From the NCBI GenBank assembly GCA_013202875.1, contig JABMRD010000125.1, forward strand, positions 1-33,778: a stretch of 33,778 nt of DNA, given 5' to 3'. Every line of letters starts with the position of its first letter. The stretch's first letter is position 1. The DNA is from Actinomycetota bacterium (lineage in GTDB: Bacteria; Actinomycetota; Humimicrobiia; Humimicrobiales; Humimicrobiaceae). Shown here in pieces: positions 10,707 to 22,466 of this stretch. Below the pieces are notes generated by a model. The model searched no databases. It was not told the DNA's origin and saw nothing but the letters and a program-made list of their open reading frames with translations. A program made the translations under genes and the position numbers.

Positions 10707-11000
10707 TTACTTCTTAACAGTAGCCACCCTTTCACTCTTTCCTTTATAAACATGCGGCCTTATAGATCTTGACGACGCAAATTCCCCTAACTTATGACCG
10801 ACCATAGACTCCGATATGAATATAGGTACATGTCTTCTTCCATCATGAACAGCTATAGTATGCCCAACCATTTCAGGGAATATAGTCGAACTTCTGGACC
10901 AGGTCTTTATGATTTTTTTCTCTCCTGATTCATTTAGCTTATTTATTCTTTTTAATAACTTTTCTTCAACAAAAGGACCTTTTTTTAAAGACCTTGACAT
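10707..11000 (-). CDS. rpsS: 30S ribosomal protein S19
   Basis: ORF 97 aa; [61 protein letters not shown]. Confidence 0.98.
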   Translation of the reverse strand: MSRSLKKGPFVEEKLLKRINKLNESGEKKIIKTWSRSSTIFPEMVGHTIAVHDGRRHVPIFISESMVGHKLGEFASSRSIRPHVYKGKSERVATVKK

Positions 11001-11034
11001 TTCAGTTCTCCTCCAAATGTAAAAATCAAACCCA

Positions 11035-11865
11035 TTATTTATTCCTTCTCCTGATTATATATTTATCAGTTTCACTATTTTTCTTTCTTGTCCTATAGCC
11101 CAGCGTGGGTTTCCCCCAGGGAGTACAAGGGTGTCTTCCAGAACTTTTATTTTTTCCTTCGCCTCCACCATGAGGATGGTCAATAGGATTCATTGCCGTT
11201 CCTCTAACCGACGGTCTTATTCCCAGCCATCTTTTCCTTCCTGCCTTACCCAACCTAATTATTCCATGGGTTGTATTTCCAATCTGACCAATACAGGCTC
11301 TGCAATTCAACCCTACCAATCTAACTTCGCTTGAAGGAAGCTTTATATTGGCATATTTTCCCTCTTTTGCCAGAAGCTGAGCATATCCACCTGCTGATCT
11401 AGCTAATTCTGCCCCTTTTCCCTCCTTAAGCTCTATATTATGAATTATCGTTCCAATCGGTATATTTTTTAAGGGAAGAGTGTTACCAACTTTAATATCA
11501 GCCTTTTCTCCTGACATTACAATATCTCCCACTTTTAACTTAAGGGGAGCAATTATATAGCTCTTTTCCCCATCCTTATAAATGACAAGAGCAATCCTGG
11601 CACTTCTGTTAGGATCGTATTCAATTGCTTTTACCTTAGCCGGAATACCGTCCTTTAATCTTTTAAAATCTATAATTCTATATAATCTTTTATGTCCACC
11701 ACCGCTATGTCTCCTGGTAATCCTGCCATTAGCATTTCTACCGGCATCTCTTTTTAAAGATCTGGTGAGCGATTTCTCCGGTCTTTTTTTTGTTAAAACC
11801 GAAAAATCAGAAACTGTTGCAAACCTTCTCCCGGGAGTCGTGGGCTTATATTTTTTAACGGCCAA
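11035..11865 (-). CDS. rplB: 50S ribosomal protein L2
   Basis: ORF 276 aa; [42 protein letters not shown]. Confidence 0.99.
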   Translation of the reverse strand: MAVKKYKPTTPGRRFATVSDFSVLTKKRPEKSLTRSLKRDAGRNANGRITRRHSGGGHKRLYRIIDFKRLKDGIPAKVKAIEYDPNRSARIALVIYKDGEKSYIIAPLKLKVGDIVMSGEKADIKVGNTLPLKNIPIGTIIHNIELKEGKGAELARSAGGYAQLLAKEGKYANIKLPSSEVRLVGLNCRACIGQIGNTTHGIIRLGKAGRKRWLGIRPSVRGTAMNPIDHPHGGGEGKNKSSGRHPCTPWGKPTLGYRTRKKNSETDKYIIRRRNK

Positions 11866-11886
11866 CTTTTATACCTCCAAACTAAA

Positions 11887-12174
11887 TCAGACTGATTCAA
11901 AAAAATCAATTTTATCTTTTTTACCCAGAGTAACTACAGCTCTTTTTTTACGGGTGCTCGTACCTACCGATCTTCCTAATCTCTTTGGCTTAGATTTAAT
12001 ATTCATGGTACTTATTTTCAAAACCTTAACCTTAAATATCTCTTCAATTGCCCTCTTTATCTCACTTTTTTTTACCCTGATATCGACAAAAAAAGAATAT
12101 CTTTTATTCTGAACCGCAGCATAACTTTTTTCCGATACAACCGGGGAAAGAATTATATCTCTAGGATCTTCCAT
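11887..12174 (-). CDS. rplW: 50S ribosomal protein L23
   Basis: Track ORF 11887-12198; start refined to MEDPRDIILSPVVSEKSYAAVQNKRYSFFVDIRVKKSEIKRAIEEIFKVKV. Confidence 0.95.
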   Translation of the reverse strand: MEDPRDIILSPVVSEKSYAAVQNKRYSFFVDIRVKKSEIKRAIEEIFKVKVLKISTMNIKSKPKRLGRSVGTSTRKKRAVVTLGKKDKIDFFESV

Positions 12175-12799
12175 TGCCTGACCTCTCAATAAAATCATTT
12201 AGTGAGCTTTTGGTAAAAACCACATAATCTGCTGCAAGAATAATATAAGCATTTAGCCCCTTTGCGCTTTCTACCATAACGTTGCCAATATTCCTGAAGG
12301 ATTTTACTTCACTAATGTTTAAACTATCAAAAACCATAAGTACTTTACCACTATTCAAATTAAGTTTCTTTAGTATTTCTGCTGCTTTTTTTGTTTCCGG
12401 ATTTTTAAAACTTAATTTATCAATCACAATAATTTTTTTATTTTTAAGCTTTTCTGATAATGCTATTAACTTTGCCTGCTTTATTACTTTTTTATTTAAT
12501 TTAAAAGAATAATCTCTTGGCTTGGGCCCAAAAACCACTCCACCGCCTCTCCATATTGGAGAACGGATGGAACCGGCCCTGGCATTTCCAGTACCTTTCT
12601 GCCTCCAGGGTTTTCTCCCGCCGCCTCTTACTTCACTTCTGCCTTTGACCTTATGCGTTCCGGATCTTACGGAAGCAAGATATCTTCTTACTTCCTGGTA
12701 CAGGATCTCGGAATTCATTTTCTGACCTATTATTTCACTGGATATGTTTATTTTTTCCAATTCCTTTCCATCTGAATCAACAACATTCAAACTGGCCAT
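12161..12799 (-). CDS. rplD: 50S ribosomal protein L4
   Basis: ORF 212 aa; RSGTHKVKGRSEVRGGGRKPWRQKGTGNARAGSIRSPIWRGGGVVFGPKPRDY. Confidence 0.98.
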   Translation of the reverse strand: MASLNVVDSDGKELEKINISSEIIGQKMNSEILYQEVRRYLASVRSGTHKVKGRSEVRGGGRKPWRQKGTGNARAGSIRSPIWRGGGVVFGPKPRDYSFKLNKKVIKQAKLIALSEKLKNKKIIVIDKLSFKNPETKKAAEILKKLNLNSGKVLMVFDSLNISEVKSFRNIGNVMVESAKGLNAYIILAADYVVFTKSSLNDFIERSGNGRS

Positions 12800-12827
12800 T
12801 TCATTCTCCCAAAAACTTTATAATTTA

Positions 12828-13451
12828 CTAAACCTTCCTTAAAAAAACTAAACTGCCCTTAGCACCCGGAACACTTCCTTTAACTAAAATTAAATTCTGG
12901 TCTTCAATTATATCGACTATCTCTGATCCAGAAATAGTAACTTTGTTGCCTCCCATTCTTCCAGGCATCTTCTTACCCTTTGCTATCCTTGAAGGAGTGG
13001 CACACATTCCTACCGAACCTGGTATTCTATGAGAATGAGAACCATGGCTCATTCTTCCTCTATGGAACCCATGTCTTTTTATTACTCCGGCAAATCCTTT
13101 ACCTTTACAATTTCCGGTTATTTTGACTTTATCTCCTGCTTTGAAAATTTTAACATCCAGGCTATCTCCAGGCTTATATTCCTGGTCAAATTTATCCACC
13201 CTGATTTCCCTTAAGCTCCTCTTTAAATCTACTTTATTTTTTGAAAATTCACCCTCATGCGGTTTAGTTGCTTTTCTCTCTTTGATTTTACCAAAACCTA
13301 CTTTTAGAGCATTATATCCATCTTTTTTATCATCCTTAACCTGGACAACTACACATGGCTCAGCTTCAATCGCCGTAACATACAATGCATTGCCCTTTTC
13401 ATTAAATATTTGAGTACATCCAAGTTTTTTTCCATATATCGCATTTACCAT
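12828..13451 (-). CDS. rplC: 50S ribosomal protein L3
   Basis: ORF 207 aa; GKGFAGVIKRHGFHRGRMSHGSHSHRIPGSVGMCATPSRIAKGKKMPGRMGG. Confidence 0.98.
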   Translation of the reverse strand: MVNAIYGKKLGCTQIFNEKGNALYVTAIEAEPCVVVQVKDDKKDGYNALKVGFGKIKERKATKPHEGEFSKNKVDLKRSLREIRVDKFDQEYKPGDSLDVKIFKAGDKVKITGNCKGKGFAGVIKRHGFHRGRMSHGSHSHRIPGSVGMCATPSRIAKGKKMPGRMGGNKVTISGSEIVDIIEDQNLILVKGSVPGAKGSLVFLRKV

Positions 13452-13481
13452 CTTTGCATCACTTCCCAGAAAATATCTACA

Positions 13482-13802
13482 TTAAGACTTTATTTCTATA
13501 CCCACGCCAGCCGGTAAACTGAGCCTCATCAGCAAGTCTACTGTTTTTGGAGTAGGCTCAATAATATCTATAAGCCTTTTATGAGTTCTTATTTCAAAAT
13601 GCTCCCTCGAATCTTTATTTACATAAGGAGATCTTATAACACAATATACATTTTTTTTATTCGGTAGTGGAATTGGGCCAGAAACTTTGGCGCCGGAACT
13701 CTCAACGGTCTCCACTATTTTTTTTGCCGAACGATCAATAACTTCATGATCATAAGCTTTTAATTTGATTCTAATTTTCTGACCTAATTTACCTTCCGCC
13801 AT
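13482..13802 (-). CDS. rpsJ: 30S ribosomal protein S10
   Basis: ORF 106 aa; [40 protein letters not shown]. Confidence 0.98.
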   Translation of the reverse strand: MAEGKLGQKIRIKLKAYDHEVIDRSAKKIVETVESSGAKVSGPIPLPNKKNVYCVIRSPYVNKDSREHFEIRTHKRLIDIIEPTPKTVDLLMRLSLPAGVGIEIKS

Positions 13803-13841
13803 TACAATTCCTCCCGTTTTTAATTACATTTCTCCTTTTTT

Positions 13842-15050
13842 CTACTCAATTATCCTGGTAACACTGCCAGCTCCTATGGTCCTTCCACCTTCACGGATAG
13901 CAAACCTCTGCCCTTCTTCCATAGCTATGGGAAATATTAGTTTTATCTCCATTTCTGTATTATCTCCGGGCATTATCATCTCCACACCTTCCTCCAGGTT
14001 CACTACACCGGTCACATCTGTGGTCCTGAAATAAAATTGAGGTCTGTACCCATTAAAGAAAGGAGTATGACGTCCTCCCTCATCTTTGGACAGCACATAA
14101 ACCTGAGCTTTGAAATTAAAGTGAGGGGTAATAGAGGAGGGCTTTGCTATAACCTGTCCTCTTTCCACATCTTCTTTCTGTATTCCTCTAAGAAGAAGCC
14201 CTACATTATCTCCTGCCTGGGCATAATCTAAAAGTTTCCTGAACATCTCAACACCGGTTACCACTGTCTTTTGTATTTTAGGCCTTATTCCCACTATATC
14301 TACTGCCTCCTGCAGAGCAATTTTTCCTCTTTCAACCCTGCCGGTAACTACAGTTCCACGCCCGGTAATGGAAAATATGTCCTCTATGGGCATAAGGAAT
14401 GGTTTGTCTACATCCCTTACAGGTGTTTTTATATACTGATCCACTTTTTCCATAAGTTCTAAGATTGCCTTGCAGTCAGGGCAGGCGGCTTTATCCGTAC
14501 ATTCGCATTTCATTGACTTTAGCGCTGACCCCTTAATTACCGGTATTTCATCTCCCGGAAACTCATATTTGGTAAGAAGATCTCTTACTTCCATCTCTAC
14601 AAGTTCTATTAGCTCAGGATCGTCTACCATATCTACCTTATTTAAAAATACCACAATGTAGGGTACCCCCACCTGTCTTGCAAGAAGAATATGCTCTCTT
14701 GTCTGTGGCATTGGCCCATCTGCAGCAGATACTACAAGTATTGCCCCATCCATCTGGGCTGCACCGGTAATCATATTCTTTACATAGTCCGCATGGCCTG
14801 GACAGTCCACATGGGCATAGTGGCGGTTTACGGTTTCATACTCCACGTGGGCAATAGCTATGGTTATGCCTCTTTCTTTTTCTTCAGGGGCATTGTCAAT
14901 TGAATCAAATGTCCTTTCCTCTACATCTAAGCCTGAACTTTTAAGACACCTTGTTATAGCTGATGTAAGTGTTGTCTTACCATGGTCCACATGGCCTATG
15001 GTCCCTATGTTTATATGAGGTTTGGTCCTTTCAAATTTTTTCTTAGCCAT
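13842..15050 (-). CDS. tuf: Elongation factor Tu (with Cys-rich insertion in the G domain)
   Basis: ORF 402 aa; [36 protein letters not shown]; insertion [27 protein letters not shown]. Confidence 0.99.
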   Translation of the reverse strand: MAKKKFERTKPHINIGTIGHVDHGKTTLTSAITRCLKSSGLDVEERTFDSIDNAPEEKERGITIAIAHVEYETVNRHYAHVDCPGHADYVKNMITGAAQMDGAILVVSAADGPMPQTREHILLARQVGVPYIVVFLNKVDMVDDPELIELVEMEVRDLLTKYEFPGDEIPVIKGSALKSMKCECTDKAACPDCKAILELMEKVDQYIKTPVRDVDKPFLMPIEDIFSITGRGTVVTGRVERGKIALQEAVDIVGIRPKIQKTVVTGVEMFRKLLDYAQAGDNVGLLLRGIQKEDVERGQVIAKPSSITPHFNFKAQVYVLSKDEGGRHTPFFNGYRPQFYFRTTDVTGVVNLEEGVEMIMPGDNTEMEIKLIFPIAMEEGQRFAIREGGRTIGAGSVTRIIE

Positions 15051-15096
15051 AATATATCCTTTCTTTGCTTAAAAGTTAATTTCCCATATTAATAAT

Positions 15097-17187
15097 CTAT
15101 ACTGCAATCTTGCTTCCTTTAAACCTTTCAATAATTTCGTCTGCAATTCTACCTGGTGTTGGTTCATATTTTTTAAACTGCATAGTAAAAGTGGCACGCC
15201 CTTGAGTTTTGGACCGCAAATCTGTGGCATATCCAAACATCTCATCAAGCGGCACCTCTGTTTTTATAATCCTGTTCTTATTTCTTAATGTTACGGATAA
15301 TATTTTTCCTCTCCTCGAATTAAGATCACCAATAACTTCGCCCATATGCTTGTCCGGAACAACCACTTCAACATCCATTACTGGCTCAAGTAAAATAGGA
15401 AGGCATTTTTTCATAGCCTCCCTAAAAGCTTTTGACCCGGCAATTCTGAAAGCCATTTCTGAAGAATCCACTTCATGATAAGATCCATCTAAAAGTATGG
15501 CTCTGACATCAACAACCGGGTATCCGGCAACCTCGCCACTTTGCATTGCATCTACTATTCCCATTTTTACTGGCTTGATAAATTCTTTTGGTATAGCTCC
15601 GCCTTTTGTTTTATCCTCAAATTCAAATCCCTTACCGTATTCATTTGGTTCAAAACGGACAACTACATGACCATACTGTCCCCTTCCACCACTTTGCCTT
15701 ATATATTTTCCTTCCACTTGAGTTCCTTTAGTTACCGTTTCCCTGTAAGATACCTGCGGTTTACCTACATTTGCACCTACGCCAAACTCACGGAGCAATC
15801 TATCTACTATGATTTCGAGATGGAGTTCACCCATACCTGAAATAATTGTCTGCCCGGTTTCACTATCGATTTCCATTCTAAAAGTAGGATCTTCTTCTCC
15901 CAGCTTGAAAAGCGCAATGGCTAATTTTTCCTGGTCGATTTTTGTTTTTGGTTCAATAGCAATTGATAATACCGGCTCAGGGAAACTAATAGATTCATAT
16001 TTAATAGGCTTATTTTGGTCACATATGGTATCACCCGTATTTACATTCTTTAAGCCAACAACTACTGTTATATCTCCGCTGTAAGCCTCTTTTAATTCCT
16101 CTCTGCTATTGGCATGCATCTCCAATAGTTTGCTGACTCTGTTTTTATTACCATTATTTGCATTCAGCACCTGCATTCCGGTTTTAATGGTTCCGGAATA
16201 GATTCTCAAATAACTTAACTTTCCTACAAATGGATCAGTTGTTATTTTAAATACCAGCCCAGAAAAAGGTGCATCATCACTGACTTCCCTCTCAATTTCT
16301 TTTTCGTTATCCGGATTAATCCCTTTAGACAAAGGTACATCACTGGGAGATGGGAGAAAGTCCACTACTGCGTCCAGTATTGGCTGCACACCTTTATTCT
16401 TAAAAGCAGCTCCGCAAAGGACAGGAACACCGTTAACATTTATAGTTATTTCCCTGATAGCTTTTTTTAATTCTCCCTCACTTATTTCAATATTTTCAAC
16501 ATATTTGTTTAAAATATCATCGTTATAATTAGCAATATTTTCAATGAGTTGCTGCCTATATTTTTCAGCAGTAGATTCAAGTTCTGAAGGTATATCCTCA
16601 TACTCAAATTTAATTCCCATTTCATCTTTATATATAATTGCCCTCATACTTATAAGATCAATGATTCCTAAAAAGTCTTCTTCCTTACCTATAGGAATTT
16701 GTATGGGTAGCGGATTGGCACCAAGTCTTGTTTTAATCATATCCAAAACATAGAAGAAATCTGCTCCACTTCGATCCATCTTATTGACAAAAGCAATCCT
16801 GGGAACATTATATTTATCAGCCTGCCTCCATACAGTTTCAGACTGTGGTTCCACTCCTCCAACTGCGCAGAATACGGCAATCATACCATCGAGTACCCGT
16901 AGTGATCTTTCAACTTCAACAGTAAAATCAACATGTCCGGGAGTATCAATAATATTTATTTTATTATCCTTCCAGAAACAGGTTGTTGCAGCAGAAGTAA
17001 TAGTAATTCCTCTTTCCTGCTCCTGTATCATCCAATCCATAACTGCTGCTCCATCGTGAACTTCTCCCATTTTATAAGTCTTACCGGTATAATACAGAAT
17101 ACGTTCAGTCGTAGTTGTTTTACCTGCATCTATGTGAGCAGTTATACCTATATTTCTTGTATTTTTTAATGAAACCTGTCTAGTCAT
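15097..17187 (-). CDS. fusA: Elongation factor G
   Basis: ORF 696 aa; [57 protein letters not shown]. Confidence 0.99.
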   Translation of the reverse strand: MTRQVSLKNTRNIGITAHIDAGKTTTTERILYYTGKTYKMGEVHDGAAVMDWMIQEQERGITITSAATTCFWKDNKINIIDTPGHVDFTVEVERSLRVLDGMIAVFCAVGGVEPQSETVWRQADKYNVPRIAFVNKMDRSGADFFYVLDMIKTRLGANPLPIQIPIGKEEDFLGIIDLISMRAIIYKDEMGIKFEYEDIPSELESTAEKYRQQLIENIANYNDDILNKYVENIEISEGELKKAIREITINVNGVPVLCGAAFKNKGVQPILDAVVDFLPSPSDVPLSKGINPDNEKEIEREVSDDAPFSGLVFKITTDPFVGKLSYLRIYSGTIKTGMQVLNANNGNKNRVSKLLEMHANSREELKEAYSGDITVVVGLKNVNTGDTICDQNKPIKYESISFPEPVLSIAIEPKTKIDQEKLAIALFKLGEEDPTFRMEIDSETGQTIISGMGELHLEIIVDRLLREFGVGANVGKPQVSYRETVTKGTQVEGKYIRQSGGRGQYGHVVVRFEPNEYGKGFEFEDKTKGGAIPKEFIKPVKMGIVDAMQSGEVAGYPVVDVRAILLDGSYHEVDSSEMAFRIAGSKAFREAMKKCLPILLEPVMDVEVVVPDKHMGEVIGDLNSRRGKILSVTLRNKNRIIKTEVPLDEMFGYATDLRSKTQGRATFTMQFKKYEPTPGRIADEIIERFKGSKIAV

Positions 17188-17202
17188 ATATAGTCACCTA
17201 CA

Positions 17203-17673
17203 CTACCACCTATAGTGCGCAAAGGCTTTGTTGGCCTCAGCCATCTTATGTAAATCTTCTTTCTTTTTAATACTGCTCCCAGTATTACTGGCACCATCTA
17301 AAATCTCGGCAGATAACCTTGCAGTCATAGTCTTTTCCTTCCTTCTGCTTGCAAAATCAACTACCCATCTAATAGCCAGCGTATTTGCTCTTTCCGCAGA
17401 TACTTCCACGGGCACCTGATAAGTAGCTCCACCAACTCTTCTTGGTTTTACCTCCAGCACAGGCCTTACATTATCAAGACATTTATCCAATATCTCTAAT
17501 GGATTTTCTTTGGTTCTTTCCCCCAGAATTCTCAGACTCTTATATACTATATTCTCAGCAATGCTTTTTTTACCATCTGTCAGAACCTTATTAATCAGTT
17601 GAGATACAACCCTACTTTTATAAACAGGGTCTGTCTTCATTTTCCTTTTCGGAGGTTTTCCTTTTCTTGGCAT
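17203..17673 (-). CDS. rpsG: 30S ribosomal protein S7
   Basis: ORF 156 aa; ALDKCLDN-type core ([31 protein letters not shown]), [21 protein letters not shown]. Confidence 0.98.
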   Translation of the reverse strand: MPRKGKPPKRKMKTDPVYKSRVVSQLINKVLTDGKKSIAENIVYKSLRILGERTKENPLEILDKCLDNVRPVLEVKPRRVGGATYQVPVEVSAERANTLAIRWVVDFASRRKEKTMTARLSAEILDGASNTGSSIKKKEDLHKMAEANKAFAHYRW

Positions 17674-17691
17674 CTATTAACTCCTCATAAA

Positions 17692-18063
17692 TTACTTTGG
17701 CTTCTTAGCTCCGTACCTCGAGCGTGAAGATTTTCTATCTTCAACTCCTGCAGTGTCTAACGTGCCCCTGACAATCTTATATCTCACTCCAGGTAGATCT
17801 TTTACTCTACCGCCTCTTACTAATACTATAGAGTGCTCCTGTAGATTATGACCAACTCCTGGTATATATGCTGTAACCTCAACTCCATTTGTAAGCCTTA
17901 CTCTGGCTACCTTTCGCAGCGCCGAATTTGGCTTCTTGGGAGTAGAAGTATATACTCTAACACATACACCTCTTCTTAAAGGATTTCCCTGCAGAGCAGG
18001 TGTTTTATTTTTCTTTTTTAATCTTTTTCTTCCTTTTCTAACCAGTTGACTTATAGTAGGCAT
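17692..18063 (-). CDS. rpsL: 30S ribosomal protein S12
   Basis: ORF 123 aa; [73 protein letters not shown]. Confidence 0.99.
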   Translation of the reverse strand: MPTISQLVRKGRKRLKKKNKTPALQGNPLRRGVCVRVYTSTPKKPNSALRKVARVRLTNGVEVTAYIPGVGHNLQEHSIVLVRGGRVKDLPGVRYKIVRGTLDTAGVEDRKSSRSRYGAKKPK

Positions 18064-18120
18064 AAATATCCTATCCTCTACCTCGATTTAACAATACTGC
18101 TACAACAAAAAATGATTAAT

Positions 18121-18179
18121 GATAACCTTTTTTTGAAGACACGAAAAAAGAGATTATCATCTAAAAATTAAAATGTCAA
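18121..18179 (-). promoter_or_regulatory. Candidate promoter and leader hairpin upstream of rpsL (str operon)
   Basis: Minus strand TTGACA (18179-18174) with candidate -10 GATAAT (15-nt spacing) or TAATCT (17-nt spacing), followed by a 38-nt imperfect inverted repeat GATAATCTCTTTTTT-CGTGTCTTC-AAAAAAAGGTTATC. Confidence 0.5.
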
Positions 18180-18221
18180 TATAAAAAAATGGCTATTTTA
18201 AAGTATTTTTTTACTTATATC

Positions 18222-21200
18222 TTAGATATTGATTTCTATTTCTTTTACGTCATCTCCCTCTGATTCCTGAAGGATTTCTATCTCATCCTTATTGTCCTCC
18301 TTATAGCCGGGGTAATCTAATTGATAGTCCCTAAAGCTTCTCGTACCTGTTCCTGCCGGTATAGCTTTACCTAATATTACATTCTCCTTTAGTCCGACTA
18401 AATTATCTATTTTATTCTCCAGAGCTGCATCTGTTAGCACTCTGGTAGTTTCCTGAAATGATGCAGCTGAAAGAAAACTATCAGTCGCAAGTGAAGCCTT
18501 GGTTATACCCATTAAATTTTGAACAGCTGTTGCTGGTACCTTCATGTTAGAAATTAATTTGTTATTCTCTTTTTCATAATAGAGCCTGTCTAACAGCTGT
18601 CCCGGGAGAAAATTGCTATCTCCGGGATCAATTATGGTAACTTTCTTCAGCATTTGTCTGGCAATTACTTCTATATGTTTATCATTTATATCCACACCCT
18701 GAGCTTTATATACGTTCTGTACCTCTTTTACTAAATATTGCTCGCATTCCTTAATTCCGTTAATTCTTAAAATATCATGAGGGTTTCTTCGCCCTTCAGT
18801 TAATTGATCTCCGGTAGAAATCTTATCCCCATTTTTAACATTTAATTTTGCTCTGGTCGAGATCTGATAAACCTTTTCCTGCTTGCCGTCCTTACTTTTT
18901 ATAGTAAGCATTCTGAAGCGGGAATCTATGTCTTCAATTTCAACCTTTCCCGATATCTCTGCTATAAACGAATATTCTTTAGGCGTTCTGGCTTCGAATA
19001 ATTCTACTACCCGGGGCAGACCGCTGGTAATATCAATACCTTCAAAAGTTTTTTCATGCTTGTGAACATGTGTTTTTCTCTTAGCAGTAAGAATTAGTTT
19101 GGCAAAAACCTCTCCAGCCTCAACATTTACTTTTTTATTTATCTGGAGTATTTCGCCTTTAGGAATAATTACATCTACAATATCTCTTCTCTCCATCTGA
19201 ACCTGGAAAATTAATTTATGTGGGATATGTTCTATATTTATCTCAATAACCTCGCCGGTATCCTTCTCAGTGAGGTCAGCTTTTTTAATATTCAACTCAG
19301 ATAATAATTCTTTTTTGAATATAAGCTTTCCTTTAACCGGTGATTTTATGGACCTCTGGATTACAGTACTTGCTACCCCCCCTGTATGGAAAGTACGCAT
19401 AGTCAGCTGGGTGCCTGGCTCCCCAATAGATTGGGCTGCTATAATCCCTACCGCTTCCCCAATTTCAACTAGTTTGCTGGCAGCAAGATCTCTTCCATAG
19501 CATTTCTGGCAAACTCCGGATTCTGCTTTGCAAGTCATAACTGAACGTACTTTTACACTCTCAATATTGGCATGTATGAACTTCTGCAGGTGCTTTTCAG
19601 TAATTTCTTCATCACTTTTTATTATATTCTTTTTAGTATTAGGATTATTAATTTCTTCCAGACAGATTCTTCCTATTAAATTAGTATTAGGTTCTCCTTC
19701 AAGAGTTAAAACATAAAGATTTATACCATCCTCGGTCTTGCAGTCATTAATTCTTACCATATTATCCTGTGCAACATCAACCAGCCTTCTGGTCAGATAT
19801 CCCGAATCTGCAGTTCGTAATGCGGTATCTGCAAGTCCCTGTCTGGCACCATGGGTGGAAATAAAATATTCCAAAACCGTAAGTCCCTCTCTAAAGTTAG
19901 ATTTGATAGGACTATCTATGATATCTCCTCTAGCATTTGCTACCAGTCCTCTCATACCTGCTAACTGACGGAGCTGTTTTATATTTCCCCTGGCACCGCA
20001 TGTAGCCATCATATAAACTGGATTAAATTTGTTAAAATTCTTTTCCATAGCATTTGCAACGCTCTCATTTGCATTAGACCATGTTTGGATTACTCTCTGA
20101 TGTCTTTCAAGCTCTGTTATTAGACCTTGTTTATAATAATCTTCTATTTTTTCTATTTTTTTCTCCACACTGCTTAAAATCCTGGCTTTTTCGGGTGGTA
20201 CCTCTATATCATCTATTCCTATAGTAAGACCTGACCTGGTACAATATTTAAATCCTGTTTGTTTGATAGCATCCAGTGTCTCAGTAACAACATTTTGAGG
20301 AAATTTGTTTATGCATTCAGCAATAATAGCAATAAGTTCTTTTTTAGATACTTCTTTATTAACAAATTTATAATCCTCGGGCAGTGATTCGTTAAATATT
20401 ATCCTTCCAACTGTTGTCCTGGTTACTTTCTCCTCAATTTTCACTTTAATATGTGTATGAAAAGATATAAAACCATAATCATAATCTAAAATAGCATCCT
20501 GTGGATCATTATAAAATCTCTCCTTCACTTCTGATTCTTCTCTTTCTGAAGTTAAATAATATATTCCAAGGACCATATCTTGAGAAGGGACAACAACCGG
20601 TTGACCGTTTGCAGGGGATAATATATTATTTACAGACAGCATCAAAATCATCGCTTCAGCTTTTGCTTCATTTGATAATGGTACATGAACGGCCATCTGG
20701 TCACCGTCGAAATCTGCATTAAATGCAGAACAAACCATAGGATGAATCTGTATAGCCTTACCCTCTACCAGCACAGGCATAAACGCTTGTATACCAAGCC
20801 GGTGAAGTGTCGGTGCACGGTTAAGCATGATAGGGTGATTTTTAATTACCTCTTCTAATATATCCCAGACTTCATTACTTTCTTTCTCTACCATAGTCTT
20901 GGCACTCTTTATATTCTGGGCAAATCCCTCATCAACTAATTTCTTCATAACAAAGGGCTTGAATAGTTCCAAAGCTATTTTCTTTGGAATCCCGCATTGT
21001 TCCAGTTTAAGATTAGGATTAACTACAATAACCGATCTTCCCGAATAATCCACCCTTTTACCTAAAAGGTTCTGTCTGAATCTACCCTGTTTGCCCTTAA
21101 GCATATCACTTAAAGACTTAAGTGGCCTGTTTCCAGCACCAACTACAGCCCGGCCCCTTCTTCCATTATCAAAAAGTGCATCAACGGCTTCCTGAAGCAT

Positions 21201-22409
21201 CCTCTTTTCATTGTTAATAATTATTTCAGGAGCATCCAGTTCTAGGAGTTTCTTAAGCCTATTATTTCTATTAATAACTCTTCTGTATAAATCATTCAAA
21301 TCAGATGTGGCAAATCTTCCACCATCCAGCTGAACCATCGGCCTCAAGTCCGGGGGAATTACGGGAAGTATATCCAGAATCATATATTCAGGCTTATTGT
21401 TCGAATCTATAAATGAAGATAATATTTTTAGTCTCTTTATGCTCCTGCTTCTTTTCTGGCCTTTGGACTTCTTCACAGTTTCCTTAAGTTCCTCGACTTC
21501 TTTTTTGCAATCAATATTTTTCAGTAGTTCTTTTATAGCTTCTGCCCCCATTCCACCTTTAAAATACTGTCCATAAATTTCTTTCATTTTCTTAAACAGG
21601 GCTTCGTCAGAAACCAGCATCTTTTCCTCTAAATTAAAGAAAAAAGTATCAGCTCTTTTTATCAGATCAATTTCTTCCTGATATATTTCATCCTCTTCTT
21701 CCAGGAGCATCTCTGTCTCTTTGATGATTTTCGCTTTCTTTGCCTCTAAGGCCAATTCAGAAATTTTTTCCTCTTCAACAATCTTATCATCTATATCCTT
21801 ATTTGCTTCCCGAACTTCAATTAAACTTTTTTTATCACCAATTTCATTATTTTCACTTATAAAATCGTCTTTATTTAATTTTAATTCTTCCAGTCTTAGC
21901 TTGTGCAATTCCTTTGCTTTATCCAGAGCCTTCTGGTACAACTTTTTAATTTCCTCTTCTTCAGCAGTTATTTTCTCTCTGTTGATGCTGGATATAATAT
22001 ATGAATCAAAATAAAGAACTTTTTCTAAATCCTTGGGGCTGATATCCAGAATATATCCCATCCTGCTGGGAACTCCTTTGAAAAACCATATATGTGAAAC
22101 CGGAGATGCAAACTCAATATGTCCCATTCTTTCCCTTCTTACATTAGATCTGGTTACTTCAACCCCACATCTCTCACAAATTATTCCCTTGAATCTCACC
22201 CTTTTATATTTCCCGCAGTAACATTCCCAGTCTTTGGTGGGGCCAAAAATTCTTTCACAGAACAGCCCATCTTTTTCCGGCTTTAATGTCCTATAATTTA
22301 TAGTTTCAGGCTTTTTAACCTCACCATTGGACCATGCTTTAATTTTTTCTGGTGAAACAAGCCCAATTTTTAAAGCATCAAAATTATTTACATCTATGCT
22401 TACAACCAT
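18222..22409 (-). CDS. rpoC: DNA-directed RNA polymerase subunit beta'
   Basis: ORF 1395 aa; [16 protein letters not shown] catalytic loop; Zn site [51 protein letters not shown]. Confidence 0.99.
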   Translation of the reverse strand: MVVSIDVNNFDALKIGLVSPEKIKAWSNGEVKKPETINYRTLKPEKDGLFCERIFGPTKDWECYCGKYKRVRFKGIICERCGVEVTRSNVRRERMGHIEFASPVSHIWFFKGVPSRMGYILDISPKDLEKVLYFDSYIISSINREKITAEEEEIKKLYQKALDKAKELHKLRLEELKLNKDDFISENNEIGDKKSLIEVREANKDIDDKIVEEEKISELALEAKKAKIIKETEMLLEEEDEIYQEEIDLIKRADTFFFNLEEKMLVSDEALFKKMKEIYGQYFKGGMGAEAIKELLKNIDCKKEVEELKETVKKSKGQKRSRSIKRLKILSSFIDSNNKPEYMILDILPVIPPDLRPMVQLDGGRFATSDLNDLYRRVINRNNRLKKLLELDAPEIIINNEKRMLQEAVDALFDNGRRGRAVVGAGNRPLKSLSDMLKGKQGRFRQNLLGKRVDYSGRSVIVVNPNLKLEQCGIPKKIALELFKPFVMKKLVDEGFAQNIKSAKTMVEKESNEVWDILEEVIKNHPIMLNRAPTLHRLGIQAFMPVLVEGKAIQIHPMVCSAFNADFDGDQMAVHVPLSNEAKAEAMILMLSVNNILSPANGQPVVVPSQDMVLGIYYLTSEREESEVKERFYNDPQDAILDYDYGFISFHTHIKVKIEEKVTRTTVGRIIFNESLPEDYKFVNKEVSKKELIAIIAECINKFPQNVVTETLDAIKQTGFKYCTRSGLTIGIDDIEVPPEKARILSSVEKKIEKIEDYYKQGLITELERHQRVIQTWSNANESVANAMEKNFNKFNPVYMMATCGARGNIKQLRQLAGMRGLVANARGDIIDSPIKSNFREGLTVLEYFISTHGARQGLADTALRTADSGYLTRRLVDVAQDNMVRINDCKTEDGINLYVLTLEGEPNTNLIGRICLEEINNPNTKKNIIKSDEEITEKHLQKFIHANIESVKVRSVMTCKAESGVCQKCYGRDLAASKLVEIGEAVGIIAAQSIGEPGTQLTMRTFHTGGVASTVIQRSIKSPVKGKLIFKKELLSELNIKKADLTEKDTGEVIEINIEHIPHKLIFQVQMERRDIVDVIIPKGEILQINKKVNVEAGEVFAKLILTAKRKTHVHKHEKTFEGIDITSGLPRVVELFEARTPKEYSFIAEISGKVEIEDIDSRFRMLTIKSKDGKQEKVYQISTRAKLNVKNGDKISTGDQLTEGRRNPHDILRINGIKECEQYLVKEVQNVYKAQGVDINDKHIEVIARQMLKKVTIIDPGDSNFLPGQLLDRLYYEKENNKLISNMKVPATAVQNLMGITKASLATDSFLSAASFQETTRVLTDAALENKIDNLVGLKENVILGKAIPAGTGTRSFRDYQLDYPGYKEDNKDEIEILQESEGDDVKEIEINI

Positions 22410-22466
22410 TTACTAAATCCCTCCAAATTAATTAGATTAGTCTTAAGCAATACTAATCATTTTATT

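Noticed and set aside
21600-22000. Long charged coiled-coil segment near the RpoC N-terminal region
   Set aside because: Insertions of this type are common in bacterial RpoC outside Proteobacteria; not unusual enough without an alignment.
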